This document shows, piece after piece, positions 26,311 through 37,052 of a DNA stretch of 64,000 nt (its first letter is position 1; every line of letters starts with the position of its first letter). This DNA is from Methylomarinovum tepidoasis (GTDB lineage: Bacteria > Pseudomonadota > Gammaproteobacteria > Methylococcales > Methylothermaceae): contig NZ_AP024718.1 in the NCBI RefSeq assembly GCF_030294985.1, positions 2,357,874 through 2,421,873 on the forward strand, read 5' to 3'. The notes beneath the pieces were generated by a model. The model ran no database searches and was not told where the DNA came from. It was given only the letters and a program-made list of their open reading frames with translations. The position numbers were made by a program, and so were the translations under genes.

Positions 26311-27290
26311 CACGCGCCCAGTCGCAGTTTCACATCGCCGGCGTTGATCTTGTGGCGGCGCCCGCCGGCATCCACCAGCACCAGAGCACCGTCGGGCGCC
26401 ACGTCCACGGCGGTGGCGGTATAGACCCGCTCCCCCTGCTGCACGCTCACCGACCGCCCAAGCACGCAGTTGTGCGCCCGCCAGCGCTCTATCCATACCG
26501 CCGCCCCCGCCTCCTCGTAAGCGTGGAGCAGCGCCAGCAGCTCGGCGATCACGCAGGCGGTCAGACGGTTACGGGGCGGCGGACGCCCCAACAGGGTATG
26601 GAGGTCCACCCAGGGCTGGTCGATCTGACGGGCGGCCGTGGCCGGCATCGTGCCGTTCACGCCCACGCCGATCACCAAGCTGCAGGGCCCCTGCTGCTCG
26701 CTGACCGCCTCGATCAGGATGCCAGCGAGCTTGCTTCCCTGCCAGAGCAGGTCGTTGGGCCACTTGAGTTCGATTCCCTCGATGCCGAGCCGCTGCAGCG
26801 CCTGGCGCACCGCCACACCGACGGCAAGGCTTAAGCCTGCGGCGGCAGCCGCATCGTCGAAGCGCCATAACAACGACAGGTACAGATGGCAACCGAACGG
26901 TGACACCCAGCGCCGCCCCAGGCGGCCACGCCCGGCGGTCTGGGCTTCCGCCAGACAGACGCTGCCCCGAGGCAACCCGCCCGCCCGCGCCAGCAGCCAT
27001 GCATTGGTGGAGGGCAGGCAAGCGTGAACCGTCAACCCGAGCGGGGCGTCCGCCCCGAGGGTCTGGAGCTCCCTTGCGATCGTCTCTGGATCCAGCAGCT
27101 CCAGAGGCGGATACAGGCGGTATCCCCGCCCGGGCACCGAAGTGACCGACACGCCCGCCGCCTGCAGCTGGCGGATCCGCTTCCACACCGCTGCCCGGCT
27201 GATGCCCAGGCGGGCGGCCAGCACGGTTCCGGAATGAAAGCGTCCGTCGGCCAGTTCGTGCAACAGCGCTTGTGCCGCTGCCGTGAGCAT
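26310..27290 (-). CDS. birA: Bifunctional biotin-protein ligase / biotin operon repressor
   Basis: BirA makes biotinyl-AMP, attaches biotin to the acetyl-CoA carboxylase carrier protein and can repress biotin genes. The 326-residue protein includes the optional N-terminal helix-turn-helix (residues 1-60, HSGTVLAARLGISRAAVWKR), so it is the repressor-type form. It then has the biotin loop AGRGRLGRRW, KWPNDLLWQGSKLAGIL and a C-terminal SH3-like domain. Confidence 0.95.
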   Translation of the reverse strand: MLTAAAQALLHELADGRFHSGTVLAARLGISRAAVWKRIRQLQAAGVSVTSVPGRGYRLYPPLELLDPETIARELQTLGADAPLGLTVHACLPSTNAWLLARAGGLPRGSVCLAEAQTAGRGRLGRRWVSPFGCHLYLSLLWRFDDAAAAAGLSLAVGVAVRQALQRLGIEGIELKWPNDLLWQGSKLAGILIEAVSEQQGPCSLVIGVGVNGTMPATAARQIDQPWVDLHTLLGRPPPRNRLTACVIAELLALLHAYEEAGAAVWIERWRAHNCVLGRSVSVQQGERVYTATAVDVAPDGALVLVDAGGRRHKINAGDVKLRLGA

Positions 27291-27326
27291 TCACCTGTCC
27301 GATATTTGCCGAGAGAACAGTATAAA

Positions 27327-27917
27327 TCAGCTTGCCGGCGGATGCTTCCGGGCCCGGATCAGGGTGAGCTGGCGTTTGACCACGTGGCGGATCAGCACCT
27401 CCCTGTCCTGCTCGCGCATGCTGAGGAAATCCACGCCGACCCGCCAACCTTCCCCCTCCTCCAAGGGCGTACAGTAGACCACCTTGCCAAAGGTGACGAT
27501 TCCCACCAGCGAGGGCGGCAGTACCATCTTCAGTTCCAACAGGCCGCCTTCCGCCAGTGGCTGGTCGGCGGTGAAGGCGATGCCGGCGGCGCTGAGATTG
27601 ACCTTGCGGGTCGGCTGGTCAGCAAGACGGTTGTTACTGATCATCACGGCCTGGGCCAGCGCCTCGATCTTGCGTTCCAGCGTCTTGAGATAGTCGGCCA
27701 CGGCCGGATTTTCACGCTCGATGCGGTGCAGCTGCGCCTGGGATTCCTGGGTCAGGTACGCCAACGTCGAGGTCAGGGAAAAATGATCGACCAGCTGATT
27801 TTGGAATGCCTCCACCGGAGGCATGTCCTCCGGAGCGATAGGGCGGTAGACCAGGACAATCTCGTCCTCGACCCGAAAGAAACGCCGGCGTTCCGGCAGT
27901 TGTTCGCTTGTCTCCAT
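27327..27917 (-). CDS. PilZ domain protein, co-translated with pomB
   Basis: A 196-residue protein. The C-terminal half is a PilZ domain. The paired c-di-GMP-binding motifs are visible as RRRFFR near residues 10-15 and NLSAAGIAF after the linker. The region between (about residues 30-95) is helical and coiled-coil-like. The ATG overlaps the pomB stop, so it is made with the flagellar stator. By analogy with YcgR-like brakes, it probably lets c-di-GMP tune motor function; this is inferred from context. Confidence 0.82.
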   Translation of the reverse strand: METSEQLPERRRFFRVEDEIVLVYRPIAPEDMPPVEAFQNQLVDHFSLTSTLAYLTQESQAQLHRIERENPAVADYLKTLERKIEALAQAVMISNNRLADQPTRKVNLSAAGIAFTADQPLAEGGLLELKMVLPPSLVGIVTFGKVVYCTPLEEGEGWRVGVDFLSMREQDREVLIRHVVKRQLTLIRARKHPPAS

Positions 27918-28768
27918 CAATGTTTCTCCTGTTCCAGAATGATTTCGACCCGCCGGTTGCGCGCCCGGTTGGCGGCGCTGGTGTTGGGAACCAGCGGCTG
28001 GGTGTCGGCGTAACCGACCACCATCAGACGCTTGGGATCGACACCGCCCCTGAGCAGCTCATGGGCGACGGTCACCGCCCGCGCCGCCGACAGTTCCCAA
28101 TTGGAACGATACCATTCGGTGCGGATGGGGACGTTGTCGGTGTGGCCGGCGACGATCACCTTGCCCCGGCTGCGTTTGACCACGTCGATGATCTTTTTCA
28201 TCGCCGGACCGAAACCGCTGTTGAGTACCGCACTGCCGGAGGGGAAGGAGCCTTTCTCATGGATGCGGACGATGATCTTGTCTTCCTGCATCTCCACACT
28301 GATCTTGCCAGCCTTGATTTCCTCCAGCAGCGACTCGCGGATCCGGGCCGCCTCGGCTTCCAGTTCCTTGCGTTTTTCCTCCGCCAGCATTTTTTCCATG
28401 GCTTCCTTGTCCATCTCCCCCTCGCCTTCCGTGGACTTTTCCTCGGTGGACTCGGGGATATCGAGATTGGGGAGATCCTCGGTGGTGGACTGGCGGATTT
28501 CGTCCAAGGGCGTGGGTTCCACTGTCGCCGGGCTGAAATGCTGGGCGATGACGCTGGTGCCCTTGACGATTTCATAAGCGACGATCTCGGTCTGCACCCC
28601 GAAGGCGTTCTTCAGGGACGCCGCCATCTGCCGGAAGCGAATCACGTCCATGGTGGCGAACGACAACAGCAGCACGAAGAAGCACATCAGCAGCGACATC
28701 AAGTCGGCGAAGGTCATCACCCACGCCGGGGCCCCGGCGGGGCATTTGGGACATTCTTCCTCAGCCAT
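27917..28768 (-). CDS. pomB: Flagellar motor stator protein PomB/MotB, sodium type
   Basis: A 283-residue protein with a short cytosolic N-terminus, one membrane helix carrying the ion-conducting aspartate in WVMTFADLMSLLMCFF (Asp22), a long plug/linker and an OmpA-like peptidoglycan-binding domain (AGHTDNVPIRTEWYRSNWELS, NRARNRRVEI). The sequence resembles Vibrio PomB closely, including the Cys-rich N-terminus and GTSVIAQHF, hence the Na+ assignment. Two bases separate it from pomA. Confidence 0.9.
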   Translation of the reverse strand: MAEEECPKCPAGAPAWVMTFADLMSLLMCFFVLLLSFATMDVIRFRQMAASLKNAFGVQTEIVAYEIVKGTSVIAQHFSPATVEPTPLDEIRQSTTEDLPNLDIPESTEEKSTEGEGEMDKEAMEKMLAEEKRKELEAEAARIRESLLEEIKAGKISVEMQEDKIIVRIHEKGSFPSGSAVLNSGFGPAMKKIIDVVKRSRGKVIVAGHTDNVPIRTEWYRSNWELSAARAVTVAHELLRGGVDPKRLMVVGYADTQPLVPNTSAANRARNRRVEIILEQEKH

Positions 28769-28770
28769 GA

Positions 28771-29526
28771 TCAGTCACCTGTGCTTCGTTTCTTTTCCGG
28801 AACGTAGGCGTTGAGGAGGGTTTCCAGCACCTTGGGATTCATCCCCTCCTGGATGCCGTTAATGGTTTCGATGATCAGCGACTTGGCGATCTTCTCGTAG
28901 CCGCTGATCAGCGCCAGCTTGTCCGCCAGAGGAATGGCGAAGGCGTTGGCGATCACCGCCCCGTACAGGGTCGTCAGCAGGGCCACCGCCATCGCCGGAC
29001 CGATGCTGGCCGGATCGGACATGTTGGCGAGCATTTGCACCAGACCGACCAGGGTGCCGATCATCCCCATGGCCGGAGCCATGTCGCCGATGGACTTCCA
29101 CATATCCTGTCCCACCTCGTGACGGGCGATGGCCTGGTTGATCTCCTCGGTCAGCATCTTGCGGATCAAGGCCGGGTCGTGACCGTCCACGCACATGGAA
29201 ATGCCCTTTTGCAGAAAGGGATTCTCCACCGTTTCGTTCTCAAGCGCCAGCAGACCGTTCTTGCGCGCCACGTCCGCCAGGCGTACCGCTTCCTCGATCA
29301 GCTTGGCCGGATCGTCGGGCTTGTTGAAGAAGGCCTTGGCCGCCACCCCGAAGGAACGGAAAAAATCCCCCAGGGTGATGCGCATCAGAGTCACCATGAA
29401 AGTGCCCCCGAACACGATCAGGATGGACGGCACGTTGACGAACAACATGAAGTCGCCGCCCATGGCGATGGATGCCCCGATGATGCCGAGACCGCCAAGC
29501 AGACCGACCAGGGTTGCGATGTCCAA
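28771..29526 (-). CDS. pomA: Flagellar motor stator protein PomA/MotA, sodium type
   Basis: A 251-residue four-helix stator subunit resembling Vibrio PomA. Shared blocks include MDIATLVGLLGG, FLQKGISMCVDGHD, GDMAPAMGMIGTLVGLVQML and GPAMAVALLTTLYGAVIAN. The start is TTG at 29526, supported by a strong ribosome site GAGGAGG seven bases upstream; no ATG or GTG fits. It is the first gene of a pomA-pomB-PilZ transcript, followed by birA and coaX. Confidence 0.92.
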   Translation of the reverse strand: MDIATLVGLLGGLGIIGASIAMGGDFMLFVNVPSILIVFGGTFMVTLMRITLGDFFRSFGVAAKAFFNKPDDPAKLIEEAVRLADVARKNGLLALENETVENPFLQKGISMCVDGHDPALIRKMLTEEINQAIARHEVGQDMWKSIGDMAPAMGMIGTLVGLVQMLANMSDPASIGPAMAVALLTTLYGAVIANAFAIPLADKLALISGYEKIAKSLIIETINGIQEGMNPKVLETLLNAYVPEKKRSTGD

Positions 29527-29533
29527 GGGTGAA

Positions 29534-29540
29534 CCTCCTC
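29534..29540 (-). promoter_or_regulatory. Ribosome binding site deciding the TTG start of pomA
   Basis: The minus strand reads GAGGAGG here, seven bases before TTG at 29526. This near-perfect Shine-Dalgarno match identifies TTG as the true start. Confidence 0.8.
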
Positions 29541-29597
29541 ACATTTTTTGCAGCACTACCTAGAAAAGTAGCACGCAAATGCGGGAAAGAAAGGCGG

Positions 29598-30323
29598 TCA
29601 GATCTCGACCACCCGCCCCGGACGGAATTCCTCGACCGGCCTGCGATCGTGATACCCCCGTGGATTGCAAAGGATGCGGGTGTCGCCGCAGCGATAATCC
29701 CAGACCACATGGGTATGGCCGTGAAACCAGGCGGCGATGTCATACTCGTACATCAGCTCGCGCAGGTCGTTACAGTAGGCGAAGCGGTTGAGGGCCGAGG
29801 GACGGTTGTCCCAGCTCCAGAAGCTGGGGGCATGGTGGGTCACCACCACGGTCTTGCCTGAAAAGGGCCTCTGCAGCGCCCGCGCCAGCCAGGTCCGCGA
29901 GCGGCGGTGCAGGGCGAGGTAGTGTTCGAAGCGGTAAGGACGGCCGTCGAAACGGATCCGGTGGAAATCGTTGACGCTGTCCTCCAGGCGGCTGACATCC
30001 TCGTCCCCGGCGCCCAGATCGGTCCACAGGGTGCAGCCGAGGAAACGCACCCCGTCCAGCACATGCACCTTGTTCTCCAGAAACCGCACCGGCGTCCCCA
30101 GGGCCGCCTGCTCCAGCCGCGGCAGCAGCTCGACATGGTCATGCTGGTAGAATTCATGGTTGCCGGCCACATAGATGACCGGTTTGTCAAGCTGCGCCAA
30201 CCAGCGCATCCCCTGCAGGCCGACACCGATGTCTCCGGCGGCGACGACCACGTCCGCCGCCACCTCCGGCAGCTGCAGCGGCCCGAATTCCAGGTGGATG
30301 TCGGAAAAATAATGAACCCTCAC
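29598..30323 (-). CDS. Metallophosphoesterase
   Basis: A 241-residue calcineurin-like phosphoesterase. All metal-site motifs are present in order: FSDIHLEFG, AAGDIG, GNHEFYQHD, VTHHAPS and GHTHVVWDYR. The substrate is not apparent. The GTG at 30323 is chosen because the fold begins immediately (VRVHYFSDIHLEF); a reading from 30380 would cross the -10 of the divergent ispG gene. Confidence 0.88.
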   Translation of the reverse strand: MRVHYFSDIHLEFGPLQLPEVAADVVVAAGDIGVGLQGMRWLAQLDKPVIYVAGNHEFYQHDHVELLPRLEQAALGTPVRFLENKVHVLDGVRFLGCTLWTDLGAGDEDVSRLEDSVNDFHRIRFDGRPYRFEHYLALHRRSRTWLARALQRPFSGKTVVVTHHAPSFWSWDNRPSALNRFAYCNDLRELMYEYDIAAWFHGHTHVVWDYRCGDTRILCNPRGYHDRRPVEEFRPGRVVEI

Positions 30324-30340
30324 CGAACCCCGCTTTCCCT

Positions 30341-30346
30341 TATAAT
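30341..30346 (+). promoter_or_regulatory. TATAAT -10 box of ispG
   Basis: A perfect TATAAT lies in the divergent region 71 bases before the ispG ATG at 30417. The -35 is weak. Transcription would start near 30353. Confidence 0.5.
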
Positions 30347-30416
30347 GTTGCGATCCCGTGCCGCTCGGCGGTATTCCCATAATTGAAGACTAGCAGCAGA
30401 AACGCACTTCGAAACC

Positions 30417-31661
30417 ATGAGCACACCCCCAATTCCCAGAAGGCCCTCCATCGGCGTCAAGGTCGGCAAGGTGCAGATCGGCGGCGGCGCCCCGGTGGTG
30501 GTCCAGTCCATGACCAACACCGCCACCGAGGACGTGGACGGCACCGTCAGGCAGGTACGGGAACTGGCCCAGGCCGGTTCCGAAATCGTCCGCCTCACCG
30601 TCAATACCGAAGCGGCCGCCGCCGCGGTGCCAAAAATCCGCGAGGAACTGGACCGCCGCGGCTGCGACGTCCCCCTGGTGGGCGACTTCCATTTCAACGG
30701 CCACCGGCTGCTGGCCAAGCATCCTGCCTGCGGCGAGGCCCTGGCCAAGTTCCGCATCAATCCCGGCAACGTGGGCCGGGGTTCCAAGCGCGATCCCCAA
30801 TTCGCCCAGATGATCGAATTCGCCCTCCGGTTCGACAAGCCGGTGCGTATCGGCGTCAACTGGGGCAGCCTGGATCAGGCGGTGCTCGCCCGCTTGCTGG
30901 ACGAGAACGCCCGTTCCGCCAACCCTCGCGATCTGGACGAAGTGATGCGCGACGCGGTGGTCACCTCCGCCCTGGAAAGCGCCGCCAAGGCCGAGGAACT
31001 GGGGCTGCCTCCCGAAAAGATCGTCATCTCCTGCAAGATGAGCGGAGTGCAGGAACTGATCGCCGTCTATCAGGATCTGGCCCGGCGCTGCAACTACGCT
31101 CTGCATCTGGGGCTCACCGAAGCGGGCATCGGCACCAAGGGCATCGTCGCCTCCACCGCCGCCCTGGCGGTGCTGCTGCAACAGGGCATCGGCGACACCA
31201 TCCGCATCTCCCTGACCCCGGAGCCCGGCGCCTCGCGCGCCAAGGAGGTGATCGTCGCCCAGGAGATCCTGCAGACCATGGGGCTACGCGCCTTCACCCC
31301 CATGGTCATCGCCTGCCCCGGCTGTGGCCGCACCACCAGCGACTACTTCCAGCGCCTGGCGCAGCAGATCCAGGATTACCTGCGGCGCAAGATGCCCGAG
31401 TGGCGCGACCGCTATCCCGGAGTCGAGGACATGCACGTGGCAGTGATGGGCTGCGTGGTCAACGGCCCGGGGGAAAGCAAGAACGCCAACATCGGCATCA
31501 GCCTGCCCGGCACCGGTGAGAGCCCGGTGGCGCCGGTGTACGAGGACGGCCAGAAGACCGTGACCCTCAAGGGGGACCGCATCGCCGAGGAATTTCAGGC
31601 CCTGGTGGAACGCTACGTGGAAACCCACTACGGCCCGGCCGCCGAAGCACAGCGGGCATAA
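30417..31661 (+). CDS. ispG: 4-hydroxy-3-methylbut-2-en-1-yl diphosphate synthase (IspG/GcpE)
   Basis: IspG performs the penultimate step of the MEP isoprenoid pathway using a 4Fe-4S cluster. The 414-residue protein shows the TIM-barrel start [22 protein letters not shown], read in parts, and the cluster cysteines in CPGCGRTT and CVVNGPGES near the C-terminus. It is monocistronic here. A hairpin follows the stop. Confidence 0.96.
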   Translation: MSTPPIPRRPSIGVKVGKVQIGGGAPVVVQSMTNTATEDVDGTVRQVRELAQAGSEIVRLTVNTEAAAAAVPKIREELDRRGCDVPLVGDFHFNGHRLLAKHPACGEALAKFRINPGNVGRGSKRDPQFAQMIEFALRFDKPVRIGVNWGSLDQAVLARLLDENARSANPRDLDEVMRDAVVTSALESAAKAEELGLPPEKIVISCKMSGVQELIAVYQDLARRCNYALHLGLTEAGIGTKGIVASTAALAVLLQQGIGDTIRISLTPEPGASRAKEVIVAQEILQTMGLRAFTPMVIACPGCGRTTSDYFQRLAQQIQDYLRRKMPEWRDRYPGVEDMHVAVMGCVVNGPGESKNANIGISLPGTGESPVAPVYEDGQKTVTLKGDRIAEEFQALVERYVETHYGPAAEAQRA

Positions 31662-31674
31662 AAAAACCGCCTGG

Positions 31675-31703
31675 AAAGGTGTCCCGGCGTTGCCGGGGCC
31701 TTT
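31675..31703 (+). terminator. Hairpin terminator after ispG
   Basis: AAAGG, three bases, CCCGGC, loop GTT, GCCGGG, one base, CCTTT form a strong stem 14 bases after the ispG stop. Only a short T-rich run follows (TTTCTT), and A-runs precede it. It therefore could terminate ispG and, with the A tract read from the other side, the convergent NTF2-like gene. Confidence 0.6.
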
Positions 31704-31746
31704 CTTCCGCGGTTCCTGAAAGGATTCAGGATGTCAGGTCAGCGCA

Positions 31747-32169
31747 TCAGTTCCAGCGTTGCGCCTGGGCTTTCCAGGTGCCGTCGGCCTGTTTCTTGAA
31801 GACGTTGTAGATCACGCCGTCGTAGGCGTATTTCAATTCCCCGTCCACGTTGGTCCAGCGCAGGGTGGACACCACGGTGTCGCCCTTGGCGGACAGCACG
31901 TCGTTCACATCCACTTCGAAGCGGCCGTGCCGGCCAGCCAGCACCTTCTCCCAGAAGCGGCGGATCTCCCTCGGATCCTTGATCACCTTGCCATCGGGCA
32001 GCAACACCATCGCATCCTTGGCGTACAGGTGCATCAGCTCATCCACCCTGCCCTGATTCAGCGCCTGGTTCCAGCGGGCGACGGTTTGATCCACGGAACG
32101 CGGCACATCGTCCGCCCAGGCGGTTCCCAGTCCCAAAGCCAAAGCGGCTGCGAGCAACCCTTTCTTCAT
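31747..32169 (-). CDS. Secreted NTF2-like (SnoaL/DUF4440-type) protein
   Basis: A 140-residue protein: signal peptide MKKGLLAAALALGLGTAWA, then one small alpha-beta cone domain of the NTF2/SnoaL type. Recognisable blocks are VARWNQALNQGRVDELMHLYA and the C-terminal VYNVF-like strand followed by KAQAQRWN. No catalytic residues can be assigned. ATG 32169 has an AGGT ribosome site; an upstream in-frame start adds MEVIT only. It is transcribed alone from a good promoter in an A/T-rich stretch. Confidence 0.75.
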   Translation of the reverse strand: MKKGLLAAALALGLGTAWADDVPRSVDQTVARWNQALNQGRVDELMHLYAKDAMVLLPDGKVIKDPREIRRFWEKVLAGRHGRFEVDVNDVLSAKGDTVVSTLRWTNVDGELKYAYDGVIYNVFKKQADGTWKAQAQRWN

Positions 32170-32213
32170 CGTGATAACCTCCATACCGAGTTCTAAAGTT
32201 AGAATTCAAAATT

Positions 32214-32241
32214 ATTATAGTATCTATCAATAGAATTTCAA
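32214..32241 (-). promoter_or_regulatory. Sigma-70 promoter of the NTF2-like gene
   Basis: Read on the minus strand, TTGAAA (32241-32236) and TATAAT (32219-32214) are separated by 16 bases. This is one of the best consensus promoters in the window. It lies in an A/T-rich block (about 32190-32280) that stands out against the GC-rich surroundings. Nothing else is seen in 32242-32375. Confidence 0.65.
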
Positions 32242-32375
32242 CTTTATACTATTTGTTTACCTATAAAAAACAATTAACGCCGATTGTCTCCGGCAAGGAC
32301 ATGACGAACCGTTACGGCTCAGATTAACCATAGCCCAATCCCGTGACAGGACTGTGACCACAGCCGTGGAAAAAA

Positions 32376-32804
32376 TCAGGGGTGGGAAACGACGAAGCCT
32401 TTGAGACCGAAGCGTTCGCTCAGGCGGCGGGCGAGGGTTTCGGCTTCGTCCTTGCGCAAGACCGGACCGACGCGTACCCGGTACAGAGATTTCCCGGCAC
32501 GATCGAGCCGGGCGAGGTAGGCGGGAAACCCCGCCTGACGCAGACGGGCGACCAGGGCGTCAGCGTTGGCGGCGCTGCTGAAGCTGCCGACCTGCACCAC
32601 CCAGCCGGACGACAGGGGGAGATGGGGGCGGTCCGCCACCGCGATCCGAGCCGGGGCCTTGCCCGGTGCCGGAGGCTCCGGCATGGCACGGTCGAACGGC
32701 GCAGGCGAACGCAGCCCGTCCTCGAACAACATCGGCAGGAAGATGACCGCCAGCAGCACCAGCACGGCGCCACCGACTAGACGGCGTTTAAGCTGCAGAT
32801 CCAT
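32376..32804 (-). CDS. dedD: DedD-like SPOR domain protein
   Basis: A 142-residue protein: N-terminal membrane anchor (RRLVGGAVLVLLAVIFLPMLFED), a Pro/Ala linker, and a C-terminal SPOR domain (WVVQVGSFSSAANADALVARLRQAGFPAYL, read in parts, then YRVRVGP). DedD binds denuded septal peptidoglycan during cell division. Its position right after folC (17-base overlap) matches the folC-dedD order of E. coli. The start at 32804 ([11 protein letters not shown]) is typical; the longer upstream option adds only seven residues. Confidence 0.85.
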   Translation of the reverse strand: MDLQLKRRLVGGAVLVLLAVIFLPMLFEDGLRSPAPFDRAMPEPPAPGKAPARIAVADRPHLPLSSGWVVQVGSFSSAANADALVARLRQAGFPAYLARLDRAGKSLYRVRVGPVLRKDEAETLARRLSERFGLKGFVVSHP

Positions 32805-34077
32805 CGTCGGCCAGCAATTCGGCAACCAGGAAAAACGAACCGAACACCACGATCAGATCCTCCGGTGCGGCCATCCGTTCCAGAGCACCCAGGGCGGCTG
32901 CGACCGTGGGGAAACCGTGCAACGGCCGGGGAAGCCCCGCCCGCTCGAAGGCGGTCAGCAGGCGCTCGGATGAGGCCGCCCGGGGATTTCCGACCAGCGG
33001 CGCCAGAGCCCAGACGTCCACCACCCCGCCCATCCGGGTCAACATCCCTTCGATGTCCTTGTCCGCCATGGCGGTGAACAGGGCCAGGACGCGCCTTCCG
33101 GGCCAGTTGCGGCGCAGGTGCTCGGCCAGCAACGCCGCGGCCTGGGGATTGTGGGCCACGTCCAGCAGCCGCTCGGGCGTGCCCGGAAGCAGTTGATAGC
33201 GCCCCGGCAGCCGGACCGTGGCCAGACCCCGACGCAGCGCGGCCGTGGAGACGGTCAGGCGGGAGGCCAGGCAGCGGAGCACCGCGATCACCGCCGCGGC
33301 GTTGTCAAGCTGCTGCCTCCCCGGAAGGGAAGGCCAGGGAAGACCATCCAGTTCGCCATCCCAGCCCTGCCAGCACCAGCCATCCGCCCGTCTGCGGTGA
33401 TCGAAATCCTGTCCCAGACAATGCAGCCGCGCCCCCAGTTCCCGGGCCCGCAGCACCAGGCTGCGGGGAGGATCGCGGTCCCCCACCACCGCCGGACGCC
33501 CCGCCCTGAGAATACCGGCCTTTTCCCGGCCGATGCTGTCGCGGTCCTCCCCCAGCCATTCCTTGTGGTCGATATCGATGCTGGTGACGAGCACCGCATC
33601 GGCGTCGATCAGATTGACCGCATCCAGCCGTCCTCCCAGCCCCACCTCGAGCAGCTGGACGTCCACCCCGGCGCGGGCGAACAGATCCAGCGCCGCCAGG
33701 GTGGCGAACTCGAAGAAACTGAGGCTGACCCCGTCGCGCACCGCCTCGATGCGGGCGAAAGCCTCGCAGATGTCTTCGTCCCCGGCCTCGCGGCCGTCGA
33801 TGCGGATACGCTCGTTGTAACGCAGCAGGTGCGGCGAGGTGTAAGCACCGACCCGCAGTCCCTGGGCCCGCAGAACGGCGTCGAGCAGCGCGATGCATGA
33901 ACCCTTGCCGTTGGTGCCGCCGACGGTGATGGTCAGCGGCGGCCGATAGCCGGGCCGCAGGCGTTCGAAGACTCGACGCACCCGCGCCAGCCCCAGATCG
34001 ATCGGGCGCGGATGCAGGGACTGCTGCCAGGTGAGCCAATCCGCCAGGGTGCGGCGGGAGTCAGTCTTCCCCGTCAC
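32788..34077 (-). CDS. folC: Folylpolyglutamate synthase / dihydrofolate synthase
   Basis: FolC makes dihydrofolate from dihydropteroate and adds glutamates to folates. The 429-residue Mur-ligase-like enzyme has the P-loop [26 protein letters not shown], the carboxy-lysine region and DVAHNPQAA. The GTG at 34077 is preferred: the conserved protein ([15 protein letters not shown]) starts a few residues later. Extending to 34128 would add a peptide that overlaps accD further. Overlaps accD by 17 bases. Confidence 0.93.
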   Translation of the reverse strand: MTGKTDSRRTLADWLTWQQSLHPRPIDLGLARVRRVFERLRPGYRPPLTITVGGTNGKGSCIALLDAVLRAQGLRVGAYTSPHLLRYNERIRIDGREAGDEDICEAFARIEAVRDGVSLSFFEFATLAALDLFARAGVDVQLLEVGLGGRLDAVNLIDADAVLVTSIDIDHKEWLGEDRDSIGREKAGILRAGRPAVVGDRDPPRSLVLRARELGARLHCLGQDFDHRRRADGWCWQGWDGELDGLPWPSLPGRQQLDNAAAVIAVLRCLASRLTVSTAALRRGLATVRLPGRYQLLPGTPERLLDVAHNPQAAALLAEHLRRNWPGRRVLALFTAMADKDIEGMLTRMGGVVDVWALAPLVGNPRAASSERLLTAFERAGLPRPLHGFPTVAAALGALERMAAPEDLIVVFGSFFLVAELLADDGSAA

Positions 34078-35017
34078 CCGCAGCGCCTGCCTGGGGGACG
34101 ACGGCCGAATCCAGACCGATTTCATCACGGGCGCCGGTATCGCCGCGGTGCAGGTCCGCAGGCCGGGCGGAATGGGTCAACATCGCCAGCAGGCTGGCGA
34201 TCACGTCGCGCAGGTCGCGGCGATCGACGATCATGTCCAGGGCTCCGTGCTCCAGCAGAAATTCGCTGCGCTGGAAGCCCTCCGGCAGTTTTTCGCGCAC
34301 GGTCTGCTCGATCACCCGGGGACCGGCGAAGCCGATCAGCGCCCCGGGCTCGGCGAGGTTCAGGTCTCCCAGCATCGCCAGACTGGCCGACACCCCCCCC
34401 ATGGTGGGATCGGTCATCACCGAGACAAACGGCAGCCCGGCGGCCCCTAGCCGCGCCAGGGCCGCCGAGGTCTTGGCCATCTGGAACAGAGACAGCAAAG
34501 ACTCCTGCATCCGGGCCCCGCCGCTGGCGCTGAAGACCACGAAAGGCGCTTTCTCCTCCAGGGCGCGGTTCACGCCGCGGACGAAACGCTCGCCCACCAC
34601 CGAGCCCATGGAGCCTCCCATGAAATGGAAGTCAAAGGCGGCCGCCACCAATACCTGCCCCTTGAGCAGACCGCGCATGACGATCAGGGCGTCGCTCTCG
34701 CCGGTGGCTTTCTGGGCCTGGGCGAGGCGGTCCTTGTATTTCTTGGTGTCCTTGAATTTGAGCGGGTCGGCGGATCTCAGTTCGGCGCCGATCTCCTCGC
34801 GCCCCTCCGGGTCGAGGAACACATCCAGCCGCTTGCGGCCGCCGATGCGCATGTGGTGGTTGCACTTGGGGCACACCTCCAGATTGCGCTCCAGCTCGGC
34901 CTTGTAGAGGATCGCGCTGCAGGCCGGGCACTTGCTCCACAAGCCTTCCGGCACCGCGCTCTTGCGGTTGCCCTCGGTACGGATGCGGGCCGGGACCAGT
35001 TTCTGAAACCAGCTCAT
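34061..35017 (-). CDS. accD: Acetyl-CoA carboxylase carboxyltransferase subunit beta
   Basis: AccD with AccA transfers CO2 from carboxybiotin to acetyl-CoA in fatty acid synthesis. The 318-residue protein shows the zinc ribbon (Cys30, Cys33, Cys49, Cys52) and the acyl-CoA site [16 protein letters not shown], then [10 protein letters not shown]. Its ATG overlaps the trpA stop by 4 bases. The trpA-accD-folC order is conserved in gammaproteobacteria. Confidence 0.97.
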   Translation of the reverse strand: MSWFQKLVPARIRTEGNRKSAVPEGLWSKCPACSAILYKAELERNLEVCPKCNHHMRIGGRKRLDVFLDPEGREEIGAELRSADPLKFKDTKKYKDRLAQAQKATGESDALIVMRGLLKGQVLVAAAFDFHFMGGSMGSVVGERFVRGVNRALEEKAPFVVFSASGGARMQESLLSLFQMAKTSAALARLGAAGLPFVSVMTDPTMGGVSASLAMLGDLNLAEPGALIGFAGPRVIEQTVREKLPEGFQRSEFLLEHGALDMIVDRRDLRDVIASLLAMLTHSARPADLHRGDTGARDEIGLDSAVVPQAGAAGDGED

Positions 35018-35831
35018 GCCGCAGCCACCTCCCGATCCATCGCCTGCCGCATCGCCGCCAGCAGCGCGGTGATCTCCGCCTCGATGCGGGCCGGATCGCC
35101 CAGATTCTCCTCGACCCGGCGCACCAGGGCGCTGCCCACCACTACGGCATCGGCCAGGCGCGCCATCCTGGCGGCGGTTTCGGCGTCCTTGACCCCGAAA
35201 CCGACGCCCACCGGCAATTGCGCCAGGGCCCTGACCGCCGCCACCTTGCGGGCCACGTCGTCCAGGTCCAGATGGCCGGCGCCGGTCACCCCTTTGAGAG
35301 AGACGTAGTAGAGATAACCGCGCCCGGCCGCATCGGCCTGTTCGATGCGCTGGCGCGGGCTGGTGGGGGCGAGCAGGAAGATGGGATCGATGCCAGCCTG
35401 GTACAGCAGCGGCAGCATCTCGTCTCGGGCCTCCTCCACCGGCAGGTCCACAGTCAGCACCCCGTCCACACCGGCCGCCCTGGCCCTGTCCACGAAGGTG
35501 CGGTAACCCAGGCACTCGATGGGATTGAGATAGCCCATCAGGACGATGGGGGTTTCGGCGTCCTTGCGGCGGAATTCGGCCACCATGTCGAGCACCTGAC
35601 GCAGCGAGGTCCGGTGCCTGAGGGCGCGCTCGGAGGCGCGCTGGATCACCGGACCGTCGGCCATGGGATCGGAGAACGGCACGCCCAGTTCGAGGATGTC
35701 GGCGCCGGCTTCGACCATTTTGTGCAGCAGCGGCACGGTGAAGCCCGGCTCGGGATCGCCGGCGGTGATGAAGGGAATCAGGGCCTTGCGCCCTTCCTGA
35801 CGCAACTGGTCGAACTTTGCTTGAATACGGC

Positions 35832-35835
<4 letters not shown>
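35014..35835 (-). CDS. trpA: Tryptophan synthase alpha subunit
   Basis: TrpA cleaves indole-3-glycerol phosphate to indole. The 273-residue TIM barrel has the catalytic glutamate in [18 protein letters not shown], where the second catalytic residue (Asp) also lies, plus [12 protein letters not shown] and [12 protein letters not shown] start overlapping the trpB stop (GTGA). A longer reading upstream is out of frame with trpB and rejected. Confidence 0.96.
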
Positions 35836-37035
<1,200 letters not shown>

Positions 37036-37052
<17 letters not shown>

